Assembly (NCBI GenBank): GCA_035650475.1
Contig: DASRHP010000012.1
Location: forward strand, 1-64,000
Direction: 5' to 3'
Origin: Candidatus Binataceae bacterium
GTDB taxonomy: Bacteria > Desulfobacterota > Binatia > Binatales > Binataceae
DNA length: 64,000 bases
Positions within the stretch are counted from its first letter, which is position 1. Each line of letters begins with the position of its first letter. The notes below the pieces were generated by a model. It saw only the letters and a program-made list of their open reading frames with translations. It was not told where the DNA came from and ran no database searches. This document shows, piece after piece, positions 34,994-43,177 of this stretch. The translations under genes were made by a program, and so were the position numbers.

Positions 34994-35136
34994 GGGCGAT
35001 TCCTCCACGGCGCGGACGCGATGCGCCGCTGGGTCCGCGCCGGCTTTCCGGCTTATAGAACGGATCGGCCGTGCGCACCAGCGCACGGCAGGCGGATGCG
35101 CCACAGGCTCGCATCGAAAAGGGGGCAATCGAGCGC

Positions 35137-35163
35137 AAAAAAAAAGCGGCCCGCAGGGGCCGC
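35137..35163 (-). terminator. Intrinsic terminator
   Basis: On the - strand a GCGGCCC/GGGCCGC stem with a 4-base loop is followed by nine Ts (As at 35137-35145 on the + strand). It lies downstream of the zinc-ribbon gene that ends at 35199, so it terminates that transcript before the MetE-like gene. Confidence 0.85.
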
Positions 35164-35198
35164 CGGTCGCAATCCTGAATCCGGGCGGGGCGCAGCCG

Positions 35199-35381
35199 TC
35201 AGTGCTTGGTCTCGATCCGTTTGCCGTAGGTCACTTCACCCTTGTCCACACGCAGGCTGAAGCCGCATTCGGGGTTGGTGCATACCCAGGCTTTAAAAAT
35301 TACCGAAGCGCCTTCCTGGCCGTAGTCTGAAAGTGGGATCAGAGTGCCATTGTTGCACTTCTGGCACTTCGGCAAGTCCAT
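35199..35381 (-). CDS. Small zinc-ribbon protein (60 aa)
   Basis: Two cysteine pairs, KCQKCNNG (residues 6-9 region) and WVCTNPECGFS, form a rubredoxin-like zinc ribbon. The rest includes LIPLSDYGQEGASVIFKAW and RVDKGEVTYGKR. GGAGG lies 9 nt before the ATG at 35381; a GTG one codon earlier is the alternative. It has its own terminator, so it is monocistronic. The function is unknown. Confidence 0.75.
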   Translation of the reverse strand: MDLPKCQKCNNGTLIPLSDYGQEGASVIFKAWVCTNPECGFSLRVDKGEVTYGKRIETKH

Positions 35382-35633
35382 CACACCACACCTCCTGGCC
35401 GGCCAGCTCCCGGCCCATCCTCAAGCTATCCGACACAGGGTTCTAATTCAACTTCGCATACGCGGACCGTAGTCGGAGGCGGTTCTGGCGCGTGCGATGA
35501 TGCGCTTGCAAGTCGCCGCGAGCCTCCCCGCCGACCCGGTGAGCGAACTGAGCTGGGCAGGGGCCGGGCAGCGCGGCGACGGTTTTGGTGGGCGAACCGC
35601 GTGGACGCGGCGCGGGCGTGGTAAAATTGTGCT

Positions 35634-36857
35634 ATGGAGCCGCACGCGCCCGCCTTTATCATCCGCGAGGCCCGTCCCGCCGACCGTCGCCGCCTGCTGC
35701 GACTGGCGCGCGAGCTCGACTCGATCAATCTGCCGACCGACTCGGCCGAGCTGGCCGAGATGCTCGAGCGCTCGGCGCGCTCGTTTCGCGGCCGAATCGC
35801 CAATCGCGCGCGCGCCGTCTACATCTTCTGCGCCGAGGAACGCGCCACGCGCACGATCGCCGGCGCCTCGATGATCATCGCCAAACACGGTACGCCGCAG
35901 AGTCCGCACTACTATCTGGAGATCGATAGCGACGAGCGCTACTCGGCGCGCCTGCGCAAGATGTTCCGCCATACCTACCTGCGGCTGCGCCATTCGATGG
36001 ACGGGCCGACCGAGCTGGGCGGGCTGATCGTGACGCGCGCGATGCGCCATCGGCCGGAGCGGATCGGCAAGCAGCTCTCGTGGGTGCGCTTCCTCTACAT
36101 CGCGCGCCACCCGCGGCGCTTCGAGTCGCGGGTGCTGGCCGAGATGATGCCGCCGTCGCTGGGCGACCACGGCAACGTGTTCTGGGATCACTGGGGCCGA
36201 CGGGTGACCGGGCTCTCGTTTCGCGAGGCCGACCGGTTATCGATTCACGACAAGGAGTTCATCCGCGCGCTGTTTCCCGACTCGCCGCTGTACACTTTCC
36301 TGCTGCCCGAGGAGGTGCGCGCGGCGATTGGCGCGGTCGGTCCCGAGACCCGCGGCGCGGTGCGCCTGCTCGAGCAGGCCGGGATGAAGTTCCTCAACCA
36401 CATCGACCCGTTCGACGGCGGCCCGTACTACGGCGCGCCGACCGCGGAGCTGCTGCCGGTGCGCGAGCGCCGCGTCGTCAGGCTGCGCGTGGGTGAACCG
36501 GATCCGGCCCGGGCGCGTCTGTACCTGATCGCCCACGACGACGCGCGCCGCGGCTTCCGCGCGGTTCAGGCTATTGCCGCTCCGACCGCGGGCGAGGCGC
36601 TTGTGGTGCCGCGCGGCGTGATCGAGGCGTTGGCGCTCAAGGACGATGCGAGCGCCGACGCGGTGGCGCTTCCGGGCACGCCCGCCGGGGTTCGCGCGCC
36701 AGCCGATACCGATGAGCCCCCCGGGGGCGGCCACTTGCGCGCCGATGGCCGGCTGGAAGCGGCGAAAGCTGACGGCGAGTCCGGGACCGCCGCGAGCGCG
36801 ACGGCCGAGGTTCCGCAGTCAGACGGCCACGCTCACATCGCGAGCAGCGCGCGGTAG
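35634..36857 (+). CDS. astA: Arginine N-succinyltransferase AstA
   Basis: 407 aa. AstA transfers succinyl from succinyl-CoA to arginine, the first step of the AST pathway. The acyltransferase core (about residues 8-340) shows IIREARPADRRRLLRLAREL, GLIVTRAMRHRPERIGKQLS, FWDHWGRRVTGLSFREAD and AGMKFLNHIDPFDGGPYYG, which are family hallmarks. About 60 residues at the C-terminus are a low-complexity extension beyond the usual roughly 340 aa, overlapping the convergent peptidase gene by 25 bases. No other AST pathway genes are in the window. The RBS is weak. Confidence 0.87.
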   Translation: MEPHAPAFIIREARPADRRRLLRLARELDSINLPTDSAELAEMLERSARSFRGRIANRARAVYIFCAEERATRTIAGASMIIAKHGTPQSPHYYLEIDSDERYSARLRKMFRHTYLRLRHSMDGPTELGGLIVTRAMRHRPERIGKQLSWVRFLYIARHPRRFESRVLAEMMPPSLGDHGNVFWDHWGRRVTGLSFREADRLSIHDKEFIRALFPDSPLYTFLLPEEVRAAIGAVGPETRGAVRLLEQAGMKFLNHIDPFDGGPYYGAPTAELLPVRERRVVRLRVGEPDPARARLYLIAHDDARRGFRAVQAIAAPTAGEALVVPRGVIEALALKDDASADAVALPGTPAGVRAPADTDEPPGGGHLRADGRLEAAKADGESGTAASATAEVPQSDGHAHIASSAR

Positions 36858-38224
36858 AAGCGCACCGCGGCGTCGACCTCCGAGAGGAAATTGTATTCGT
36901 TGGGGGCGTGGATGACGCCGGTTGACGGCCCCGGCCCGATTACGACCGGCTCGAGTCCCGCGGCCGCGTAGATTCCCGCCTCCGTGCATCCCGACTTGAC
37001 GCCCGCACGCAGCGGCAGCCCGGCAGTCGCCAGCGCGCCCATCGCAAGCTCGACCGTCTCGCTCGCGGCCGGCGCGCGGAAGCCCGGGTTGGCGCGCTTT
37101 TCGATAAGCTCGACCCGCAAGTCCGGATTGGCGCGCGCAAGCTCATCGACGAGCCACCCGAGGCCTTGGCGCACCGCGTCGAGGGTGAGCCCCGGCGGCG
37201 GACGGAGCTCGAATTCCAGCCGCAGCGCGCCGCGCTCAGAGCGAATCATCCCGGGATTGCTCGTCAGCGTCGGCGGCGCGTAGTCGGGCTCGACGCTGCC
37301 GGCGCGGTCGGCGAACGCGCCGAGCGCGGCGACGAAGTCCGCGATCGCCGCGAGCGCTTTGGTCGGGATGAACTCCGTGGCGGTTGAGGATTCGATCTCC
37401 GCCGCCTGCGTGGCGCTGGCCCCGGCCGCGGAAAGCTCGTCTTGCGCGGCGAGGGTGAGCTCGCATCGCGCGGGCACCACGTTGACCGCGCTGCCGCCGA
37501 AAATCGCGGCCACCCGGCGCCCGGGGCTGGCGGTGATCGACTTGAGCGCCGCCACGATCGCGTTGACACCCAGCGCCGGCGTGCTCGAATGCGCCGCCTT
37601 GCCCTCGACGACGATCCGGCGCAGGCGCGCCGGGGTTTCGCTTCGCGCGGGCGTAAAGCGCAGCTCCAGCTCGAACGCCATCAGGCCTTTGTGCGCGGTG
37701 ATGACCTCCAGCCGCGAAGGCTCGCCGACGAAGGCGAGCGCGCCCGAAGGCAGAATCCCTGCCGTCGCCAGTTCCTTGGCGCCGACGAGGCCGTGCTCCT
37801 CGCCGAAGCTGCCGATCAGACAAACCTCGCGCCGCGGCTTGCCGGCGGCCTTAAGCGCGAAGACCTTGGCGGCGAAATCGAGCTTGGTATCGGCGGCGCC
37901 GAGGCCGTAGATGCGGTCGCCGTCGATATGCGCGCGAAAGGGATCGCCGGCGCAGGCAGTCCAAAGCTCCGGCGTGCCCGGCGGCACCGTGTCGAGATGG
38001 GTGTTGAGCAGGAGCGGGCGCAGCGAGGGATCGCGCCCGCGAACGATGGCTATCAAATTGACTTGCTCGGGCCCCTCATGTTCCGACGCGACGAGCCGCG
38101 CCGTGATACCCGCGGGCGCAAGCAGCTCGGCCGCGCACAGCTCGGCGATGCGGCGCGTGCCCTCGGTGGTCACGCTGCGGCACTCGATCAGGCGCCGGCA
38201 CCACTCAAGCAGCGCCGCGTCCAT
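36833..38224 (-). CDS. M20-family metallopeptidase/deacylase
   Basis: 463 aa with the M20 di-zinc layout: LLLNTHLDTVPPG (His and Asp), GLGAADTKLDFAAKVFAL (Asp), GSFGEEHGLVGAKEL (the Glu-Glu pair, catalytic base), FVGEPSRLEVITAHKG, and a C-terminal His in GVIHAPNEYNFLSE. The dimerisation domain lies at about residues 180-300. Members include ArgE, DapE and carboxypeptidase G2-like enzymes; the substrate cannot be named. ATG 38224 overlaps the UbiE-like gene by 20 nt, so they are coupled. It converges on astA, which might hint at N-acyl amino acid turnover. Confidence 0.85.
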   Translation of the reverse strand: MDAALLEWCRRLIECRSVTTEGTRRIAELCAAELLAPAGITARLVASEHEGPEQVNLIAIVRGRDPSLRPLLLNTHLDTVPPGTPELWTACAGDPFRAHIDGDRIYGLGAADTKLDFAAKVFALKAAGKPRREVCLIGSFGEEHGLVGAKELATAGILPSGALAFVGEPSRLEVITAHKGLMAFELELRFTPARSETPARLRRIVVEGKAAHSSTPALGVNAIVAALKSITASPGRRVAAIFGGSAVNVVPARCELTLAAQDELSAAGASATQAAEIESSTATEFIPTKALAAIADFVAALGAFADRAGSVEPDYAPPTLTSNPGMIRSERGALRLEFELRPPPGLTLDAVRQGLGWLVDELARANPDLRVELIEKRANPGFRAPAASETVELAMGALATAGLPLRAGVKSGCTEAGIYAAAGLEPVVIGPGPSTGVIHAPNEYNFLSEVDAAVRFYRALLAM

Positions 38225-39044
38225 CGTTGAGCGCCGGTTGCGCGGCGGCGGGCTTCGCCGCGTAATGAATCGCCACCGTGCCGAAGCCGATCCGCCGGTA
38301 GCCGACGTCACCGAGTCCGGCGTCGCGCATGATTGCGGCGAGACTATCGGCGTCGGGATGCGGGCGCAGCGACTGGCCGAGGTAGCGGTAGGCGAAGTAG
38401 TGGCCGCTGACGATGCCGCCGAGCAACGGCACCAGGCGCGCGATATAGAAGCGGAGCAGGGCGCGCAACGGGCCGCGCGGGGGCGTCAGGTCGAGACAGG
38501 CGAGCCGGCCGCGCGGTTTGAGCACACGGTTGAGCTCGCGGAAGGTGGCCGCGAGGTCGGTTACGTTGCGGAGCATGAAGCCGTTGACGACACAATCGAA
38601 AGTGTCGTCGTGAAAGGGCAGGCGGGTGGCGTCGCCGGCGACGAAGGCCGCGCGCGTGCCGGCGGCAGGGCGGGCCTTTGTCACGGCCGCGCCGAGCATG
38701 TCGGCGCAGAAGTCCGCGCCGACCACGTGGCGCGCGCCCTGGCGCAGCAGTTCGAGCGCGAGGTCGCCGGTGCCGGTGGCGACATCAAGGGCCAACGCTC
38801 CCTGCGGCGCGACCATCGTGACCGCCGCCCGGCGCCATCGCTGGTCCATCCCCAGCGTCATCAGACGATTGACGAGGTCGTAGCGCGGCACGATCCGCGC
38901 GAACATCGCGCGTACGAAGGCGGCCTTGCCGGGGCCGCCGGCGGCGGCCGCGGCGGCGGCCGCCGCGCTAGTGGCCGGCGCGGCCGGCGCGCCGGCGCGC
39001 GGACGGTGGTCGGCGGGATGCGGTGAAGCGGGGGGAGTTTGCAC
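38205..39044 (-). CDS. ubiE: UbiE/MenG-like C-methyltransferase
   Basis: SAM-dependent methyltransferase for quinone rings, with FARIVPRYDLVNRLMTLGMD, motif I LALDVATGTGDLALEL, GADFCADMLGAA, DATRLPFHDDTFDCVVNGFM and RNVTDLAATFRELNRVLKPR, all UbiE/MenG signatures. The conserved core runs from about 38947 down to 38230. The start is uncertain: the frame stays open to 39542, and the GTG at 39044 is a guess. The segment between has an alanine run and low complexity. It probably belongs to the operon with the RidA-like and M20 genes. Confidence 0.85.
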   Translation of the reverse strand: MQTPPASPHPADHRPRAGAPAAPATSAAAAAAAAAGGPGKAAFVRAMFARIVPRYDLVNRLMTLGMDQRWRRAAVTMVAPQGALALDVATGTGDLALELLRQGARHVVGADFCADMLGAAVTKARPAAGTRAAFVAGDATRLPFHDDTFDCVVNGFMLRNVTDLAATFRELNRVLKPRGRLACLDLTPPRGPLRALLRFYIARLVPLLGGIVSGHYFAYRYLGQSLRPHPDADSLAAIMRDAGLGDVGYRRIGFGTVAIHYAAKPAAAQPALNDGRGAA

Positions 39045-39298
39045 GTGCGCCGGAAGCGGGGTGGTGCGCGCGGCGCGCAGGCGCTGCACGCGCCACCCCG
39101 CGGCCTCCTGCCTTCGAAGGTAGGCAATCGCGCCGGCCGGCTCAACCGCGTCTCGCCGGCAGCCCGGCGCCGGACGAGGTCGTGGGCGTGCGAGCGCGGG
39201 CGCGCGGCCGTTTGCCGCGTGCCCGCGCCGGACCCTCGGGATAGCGGTGGGCGGGGTGGCGCGCGCCTGGGGCGTGCCGCTCCGCTCGCCGGCGTCGC

Positions 39299-40057
39299 TC
39301 AAGCCGTCAGCACCAGCTCGCGGCGCGCCGCGCAGCCGTCGATTTCCAGCTCCAGCCCAACCACCGGCGGCCGCGCATAATGCCATCGCAGGCCGCGCCG
39401 GCTGGCGCCGCCCAGCGCGGGCAGCAACGTCTGCGCCAGCAGCGGATACGCGTCGCGTACCGTATAGAGGTTGACCGTCGTGGCGTCGTCCCAATGGCGG
39501 TCGATCTCGTTGAGTGCGGACGCGAGAACCTCGAGGACGCATGCGGTCTTGCGCCGCATCCCGTCCGCCGAGACGTCGCCCGCCGCGACGATCTCGCGCT
39601 TGCCGCCCTGGCGCGAGGCGATCTCAGGCACTCCCGCGAGCACGAAGCCGGGCCTACCGGCGCCAACCGCGGGGGCCGTGTAGTAGAAGCCATAGATCGA
39701 GGGCTCCGCCACCGGATTTACTTCGAGCGCGACGTTGGTGCGCGCGACCGGGTTGGCGGCGTCCACATGCACGCCCCATGCGCTCAGCCGTTCGATGTAG
39801 CCGCGGTTGAATTCGTCGAAGCCAGCGGGAGTCAGCGGCGCAGGAATTCGCAGCTCGATTCCGCATACCGCGTTGAACGGCCGGCGCGCGTCGCGCAGAT
39901 GGCGTTCCATCGCGGCGAAGCCGTCGGCCATGCGCGCCAGCGGCGCGAAGGTGGCGTGGATGAGGTCGAAGCCGGCGGCGGCGACCGCCGCCGCCGAGAA
40001 CGGCGGGCCGTAGCCGCGCACGAAGCTGAAATTGCCTTTTGGGTTTTCGAGCAGCAT
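39299..40057 (-). CDS. YjgF/RidA-like protein
   Basis: 252 aa, roughly twice a RidA monomer. The RidA-like half shows EFNRGYIERLSAWGVHVDAA and NPVARTNVALEV (the family's N-x-ART strand). A second alpha/beta part ends with CVLEVLASALNEIDRHWDDA. RidA proteins deaminate reactive imine or enamine intermediates, but divergent family members act on other compounds. AAAGGAGCG 8 nt before ATG 40057 is a strong RBS that fixes the start. It is first in the - strand operon leading to ubiE and the M20 gene; its promoter region faces the LLM gene. Confidence 0.55.
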   Translation of the reverse strand: MLLENPKGNFSFVRGYGPPFSAAAVAAAGFDLIHATFAPLARMADGFAAMERHLRDARRPFNAVCGIELRIPAPLTPAGFDEFNRGYIERLSAWGVHVDAANPVARTNVALEVNPVAEPSIYGFYYTAPAVGAGRPGFVLAGVPEIASRQGGKREIVAAGDVSADGMRRKTACVLEVLASALNEIDRHWDDATTVNLYTVRDAYPLLAQTLLPALGGASRRGLRWHYARPPVVGLELEIDGCAARRELVLTA

Positions 40058-40250
40058 GGGTCTCGCTCCTTTCGCGCGCGCCATTATTGCGCGCGCGAGC
40101 CGGAGAGGCGAAGCCGCGGTGCGCCCTGCGCCGCGCAAGCGCGCGGTGGAGGCGGCGAGGCGGTGGGGTTGGATGGCTTATGCGGCGGGGCTATGGGTCA
40201 GGCAAAGATCAGATTTGACAATCGCGCGCCATGCATGGTAGCCGTGCATC

Positions 40251-40284
40251 GTTCACATAATGCACAGTTGTTCGCGATGCGAAC
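40251..40284. promoter_or_regulatory. Paired IclR-type operator boxes upstream of the hydroquinone operon
   Basis: Two 15-bp boxes, GTTCACATAATGCAC (40251-40265) and GTTCGCGATGCGAAC (40270-40284), are separated by 4 bp. The second is a perfect palindrome (GTTCGC-GAT-GCGAAC). They end 12 bp before the ATG of the LLM gene at 40297. The same paired arrangement occurs at 46895-46928 beside iclR. IclR/PcaR/PobR regulators bind sites of this kind, so shared control is inferred. Confidence 0.7.
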
Positions 40285-40296
40285 TTCGATGATCCG

Positions 40297-41490
40297 ATGA
40301 AGATCGGCGGCTTCTACGAACATCAGCTTCCGCGCCCGTGGACGCGCGAGTCCGAGCATCGCCTGTTCAAGGACGCCCTCGAGCAGGTCGAGCTCGCCGA
40401 CCGCCTCGGCTTCGATTACGTGTGGGCGACCGAGCATCACTTTCTCGAGGAGTACGCGCACTCTTCGGCGCCCGAGGTGTTTCTTGCCGCCTGCAGCCAG
40501 CGCACGCGCAATATCCGGCTCGGCCACGGCATCGTGCAGCTCCCGCCGCTCATCAACCACCCCGCGCGCGTGGCCGAACGGATCGCGACGCTCGATCTCG
40601 TGAGCGACGGGCGATGCGAGTTCGGCACCGGCGAGGGCGCCACCGACTGCGAGTTGGGCGGCTTCGGCATCGCGCAGGAAGAAAAGCGCGCGATGTGGCT
40701 GGAGGGGCTGCGGGTGGTAAGCCGGATGTTGGTCGAGGAACCGTTTGCGGGCCACCAGGGCAAATACCTGAGCGCGCCGGTGCGCAATGTCGTGCCCAAG
40801 CCGCTCCAGCGCCCGCATCCGCCGCTGTGGCTGGCGTGCTCGCGGCGCGAGACGATCCTGCTGGCGGCGCGGCTGGGCCTGGGCGCGCTGACCTTCTCGT
40901 TCGTCTCGCCGGTCGAGGCGCGCCAGTGGGTCAACGACTACTACACGACGCTGGAGAGAGAATGTGAGCCGGCGGGTTACGCGGTAAACCCGCAGATAGC
41001 GATTACCTGTCCATTTCTGTGCGATCGCGACGAGCAGCGGGTGCGCGAGATCGCCTCGGACAACCACGGCTTCTTTCTTTACGGGCTCGGCCACTACGCG
41101 TTTTTCGGCCGCCACGAGCCCGGCAAGACCAACTTGTGGGAGAGCTACCGGACCAAGCCCGAGAATTTCGCGCTGCCCGAGGGCAAGATCCAGGATTGCA
41201 TCGGCACGCCCGACCTTATCCGCCAGCGACTGCGCGAGTTCGAGCAGGCGGGCGTCGACCAGGTCATTTTCCTTTCGCAGGCCGGGCGTATCCCGCACGA
41301 CATGCTTTGTTCCTCGATGGAGCTGTTTGCAAAGGAAGTGCTGCCCGAGTTCAAGGAGCGCGACCTGTCGCGCGCGCGCCTCGAGGCCGAGCGGCGCGCG
41401 CGCCTCGCGGAGGCGGCGATGGCGCGTAAGCCGCCGGTCGTCGTGCCGGACTGGGGTCCGACGGTGATTCGCGCGGCCGGCCATCACTGA
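40297..41490 (+). CDS. LLM-class flavin-dependent oxidoreductase, first gene of the hydroquinone operon
   Basis: 397 aa luciferase-like TIM barrel: MKIGGFYEHQLPRPW, GFDYVWATEHHFLEEYAHSS (the EHH cofactor motif), IRLGHGIVQLPPLINHPARV, LVSDGRCEFGTGEG and LQRPHPPLWLACSR. EHHF-containing members are two-component FMN monooxygenases. Its place ahead of the hydroquinone dioxygenase genes suggests it makes hydroquinone, or a precursor, by oxidation of an aromatic or side chain; that is inference. It lies just downstream of paired IclR-type operators. Confidence 0.85.
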   Translation: MKIGGFYEHQLPRPWTRESEHRLFKDALEQVELADRLGFDYVWATEHHFLEEYAHSSAPEVFLAACSQRTRNIRLGHGIVQLPPLINHPARVAERIATLDLVSDGRCEFGTGEGATDCELGGFGIAQEEKRAMWLEGLRVVSRMLVEEPFAGHQGKYLSAPVRNVVPKPLQRPHPPLWLACSRRETILLAARLGLGALTFSFVSPVEARQWVNDYYTTLERECEPAGYAVNPQIAITCPFLCDRDEQRVREIASDNHGFFLYGLGHYAFFGRHEPGKTNLWESYRTKPENFALPEGKIQDCIGTPDLIRQRLREFEQAGVDQVIFLSQAGRIPHDMLCSSMELFAKEVLPEFKERDLSRARLEAERRARLAEAAMARKPPVVVPDWGPTVIRAAGHH

Positions 41491-41593
41491 GCAGGGCCGC
41501 GCGGGCCCGCCGGATGTGATGATCAACGGGCGCGCGCCAGGCGTCGGCGAGACCACGGCGGGCGAAAACAGCAAGCTGGAGGATCGGCCAACC

Positions 41594-42085
41594 ATGCGGC
41601 GAAAAACGCAATTCGGCTCGCTCGAACACTACGAGAAGGGCGGTGTCCAGGCGATCAACGACGATCCCCGCAACTACGTCTTTTCGAACATCTTCGAGGT
41701 GGCCGCGCACTCCGAGCCCTACGAGAAGGTCGCGGTCGCGCGCAACCTCAAATACGTCCTGGAGGCCGTGCGCGCCGAAGGGACGTCGCCGTGGTACACA
41801 GCGTCGCACGACGAATCGGCGCTGGTGATGGACGGCGAGGTCGAGATCCGACTAATCAAGCTCGACACCCCGGCGGTCGCGGAAGGGCACGAGGGGACGA
41901 CGACGCTCGAAGGGACGCCCCAGGGACGCCGGATGGGACACGTCGTGGCGCGCCGCGGACACATGGCGCTCCTGCCCAAGGGCGCGGCGTACCAATTCCA
42001 CGCGGCGCGGCCGGGCGTGATTCTGCTCCAGACCATCCAGGGCGATCTGACACTCGAGCGGTGGAAGGATATTTGCCAGAAGTGA
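41594..42085 (+). CDS. Hydroquinone 1,2-dioxygenase, small subunit
   Basis: 163 aa. It matches the small subunit (HapC/PnpC type) of the two-component hydroquinone dioxygenase: YVFSNIFEVAAHSEPYEKVA, SPWYTASHDESALVMDGEVE and GHMALLPKGAAYQFHAARPG, a cupin-like fold. The enzyme opens the hydroquinone ring to 4-hydroxymuconic semialdehyde using Fe(II), which is bound by the large subunit encoded 67 bp downstream. ATG 41594 has GGAGG 11 nt upstream; the open frame begins earlier but lacks homology. Confidence 0.82.
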   Translation: MRRKTQFGSLEHYEKGGVQAINDDPRNYVFSNIFEVAAHSEPYEKVAVARNLKYVLEAVRAEGTSPWYTASHDESALVMDGEVEIRLIKLDTPAVAEGHEGTTTLEGTPQGRRMGHVVARRGHMALLPKGAAYQFHAARPGVILLQTIQGDLTLERWKDICQK

Positions 42086-42152
42086 GGCGGAGCAAGGGCA
42101 CAAATTGATAATCGGCCAACTAGTCAGTTGCCAATCGGCGGAGGATTGAGCA

Positions 42153-43121
42153 ATGGCTGAGATGCAACAGGCGGTCAACGATTTCGGCTATCGCAGTTTC
42201 AATCTGGGCGGTTTCAGGTTCGAGCGCGACGAGTATTTCGCGCATGTCACGTGGCCCGGCGGCAGCCATGCGATGCCGGTGGATGGGTTCCTGCGCGCGT
42301 TGATCCGCGATCTCGCCTGGAGCTTCTTTTACGGGACCGTCAATTTCGACCAGGTCTTCGGCACCACCAATCACTACGGCAGCGTCGATGTGTTTGCCGG
42401 GCTGTATAATCCGGGCTACCGCAAAAGTAACAAGCATCACGTCGAGAACTTCAACAGCGACCAGGCCAAAGCGGTCTTCGAGGCGATGCTCGACGACTGG
42501 ACCAACGAGGGCTTCGATCCCTTCGCCGCCCCCGAGGAAACCGGCAGCGCGTTCGGTCCCAAGCGCGGCAGCAACCGCACTGCGATCTCGCGCAAACGCC
42601 TGACCGCGAAGCGGATGGTGGGGATGAAGGATGACATCCCGCTGCGGACCGACCAGAACGGCTTCCCCCCCAACCGCCAACTCGGCGATGTACCGCAGGA
42701 CCAGCCGGAGATCCATGCCGAGCCCGGCTTCGAAAGCGAAGTCCACGCCTTCAATTTCTTCGGCTACGTCTCGCGCTCGGACGTGACGTGGAACCCGTCG
42801 GTGTGCTCGGCGGTCCAGGACAGCCTGATCTGCGCGACCACCGAGGAGTACATGCTGCCGGTGATCCACGGCAACGACCGGGTGGAGTGGTTCGTCCAGC
42901 TGAGCGACGAAATCCACTGGGACGTGACCGACCGCGACAGCGGCGAGCCGCGCGCGCGGGTGGTGATGAAAGCGGGCGACGTCGCCGCAATGCCGGCGGA
43001 CATCCGCCACCAGGGCTACTCGCCCAAACGCTCGATCCTGCTGGTATGGGAAAACAACAATCCCGAGTTGCCCGAACTGTACGCAAAGAAAAAGCTGAAG
43101 CCGAATCCGGTGGATTTCTAG
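42153..43121 (+). CDS. Hydroquinone 1,2-dioxygenase, large (iron-binding) subunit
   Basis: 322 aa, HapD/PnpD type: NDFGYRSFNLGGFRFERDEY and FFYGTVNFDQVFGTTNHYG near the N-terminus. The iron-site motif is VIHGNDRVEW, with His239, Asn241 and Glu245, plus His286 in ADIRHQGY. The spacing (+2, +6, +47) equals that of the ligands reported for PnpD (His256, Asn258, Glu262, His303). RBS GGAGG precedes ATG 42153. With the small subunit it cleaves hydroquinone; substituted hydroquinones are also accepted by the family. Confidence 0.88.
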   Translation: MAEMQQAVNDFGYRSFNLGGFRFERDEYFAHVTWPGGSHAMPVDGFLRALIRDLAWSFFYGTVNFDQVFGTTNHYGSVDVFAGLYNPGYRKSNKHHVENFNSDQAKAVFEAMLDDWTNEGFDPFAAPEETGSAFGPKRGSNRTAISRKRLTAKRMVGMKDDIPLRTDQNGFPPNRQLGDVPQDQPEIHAEPGFESEVHAFNFFGYVSRSDVTWNPSVCSAVQDSLICATTEEYMLPVIHGNDRVEWFVQLSDEIHWDVTDRDSGEPRARVVMKAGDVAAMPADIRHQGYSPKRSILLVWENNNPELPELYAKKKLKPNPVDF

Positions 43122-43177
43122 CCAGGATGCCCGGTGGTGCGTGAGCACAAGGACTCGCCCGACAGGGAGGAAGGCCA

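Noticed and set aside
39045..39298. Small gene between the RidA-like and UbiE-like genes
   Set aside because: The - strand frame includes a protein-like stretch (GAIAYLRRQEAAGWRVQRLR), but there is no RBS or clear start, and it is in frame with ubiE, so it may simply be an N-terminal extension. I left it unassigned.
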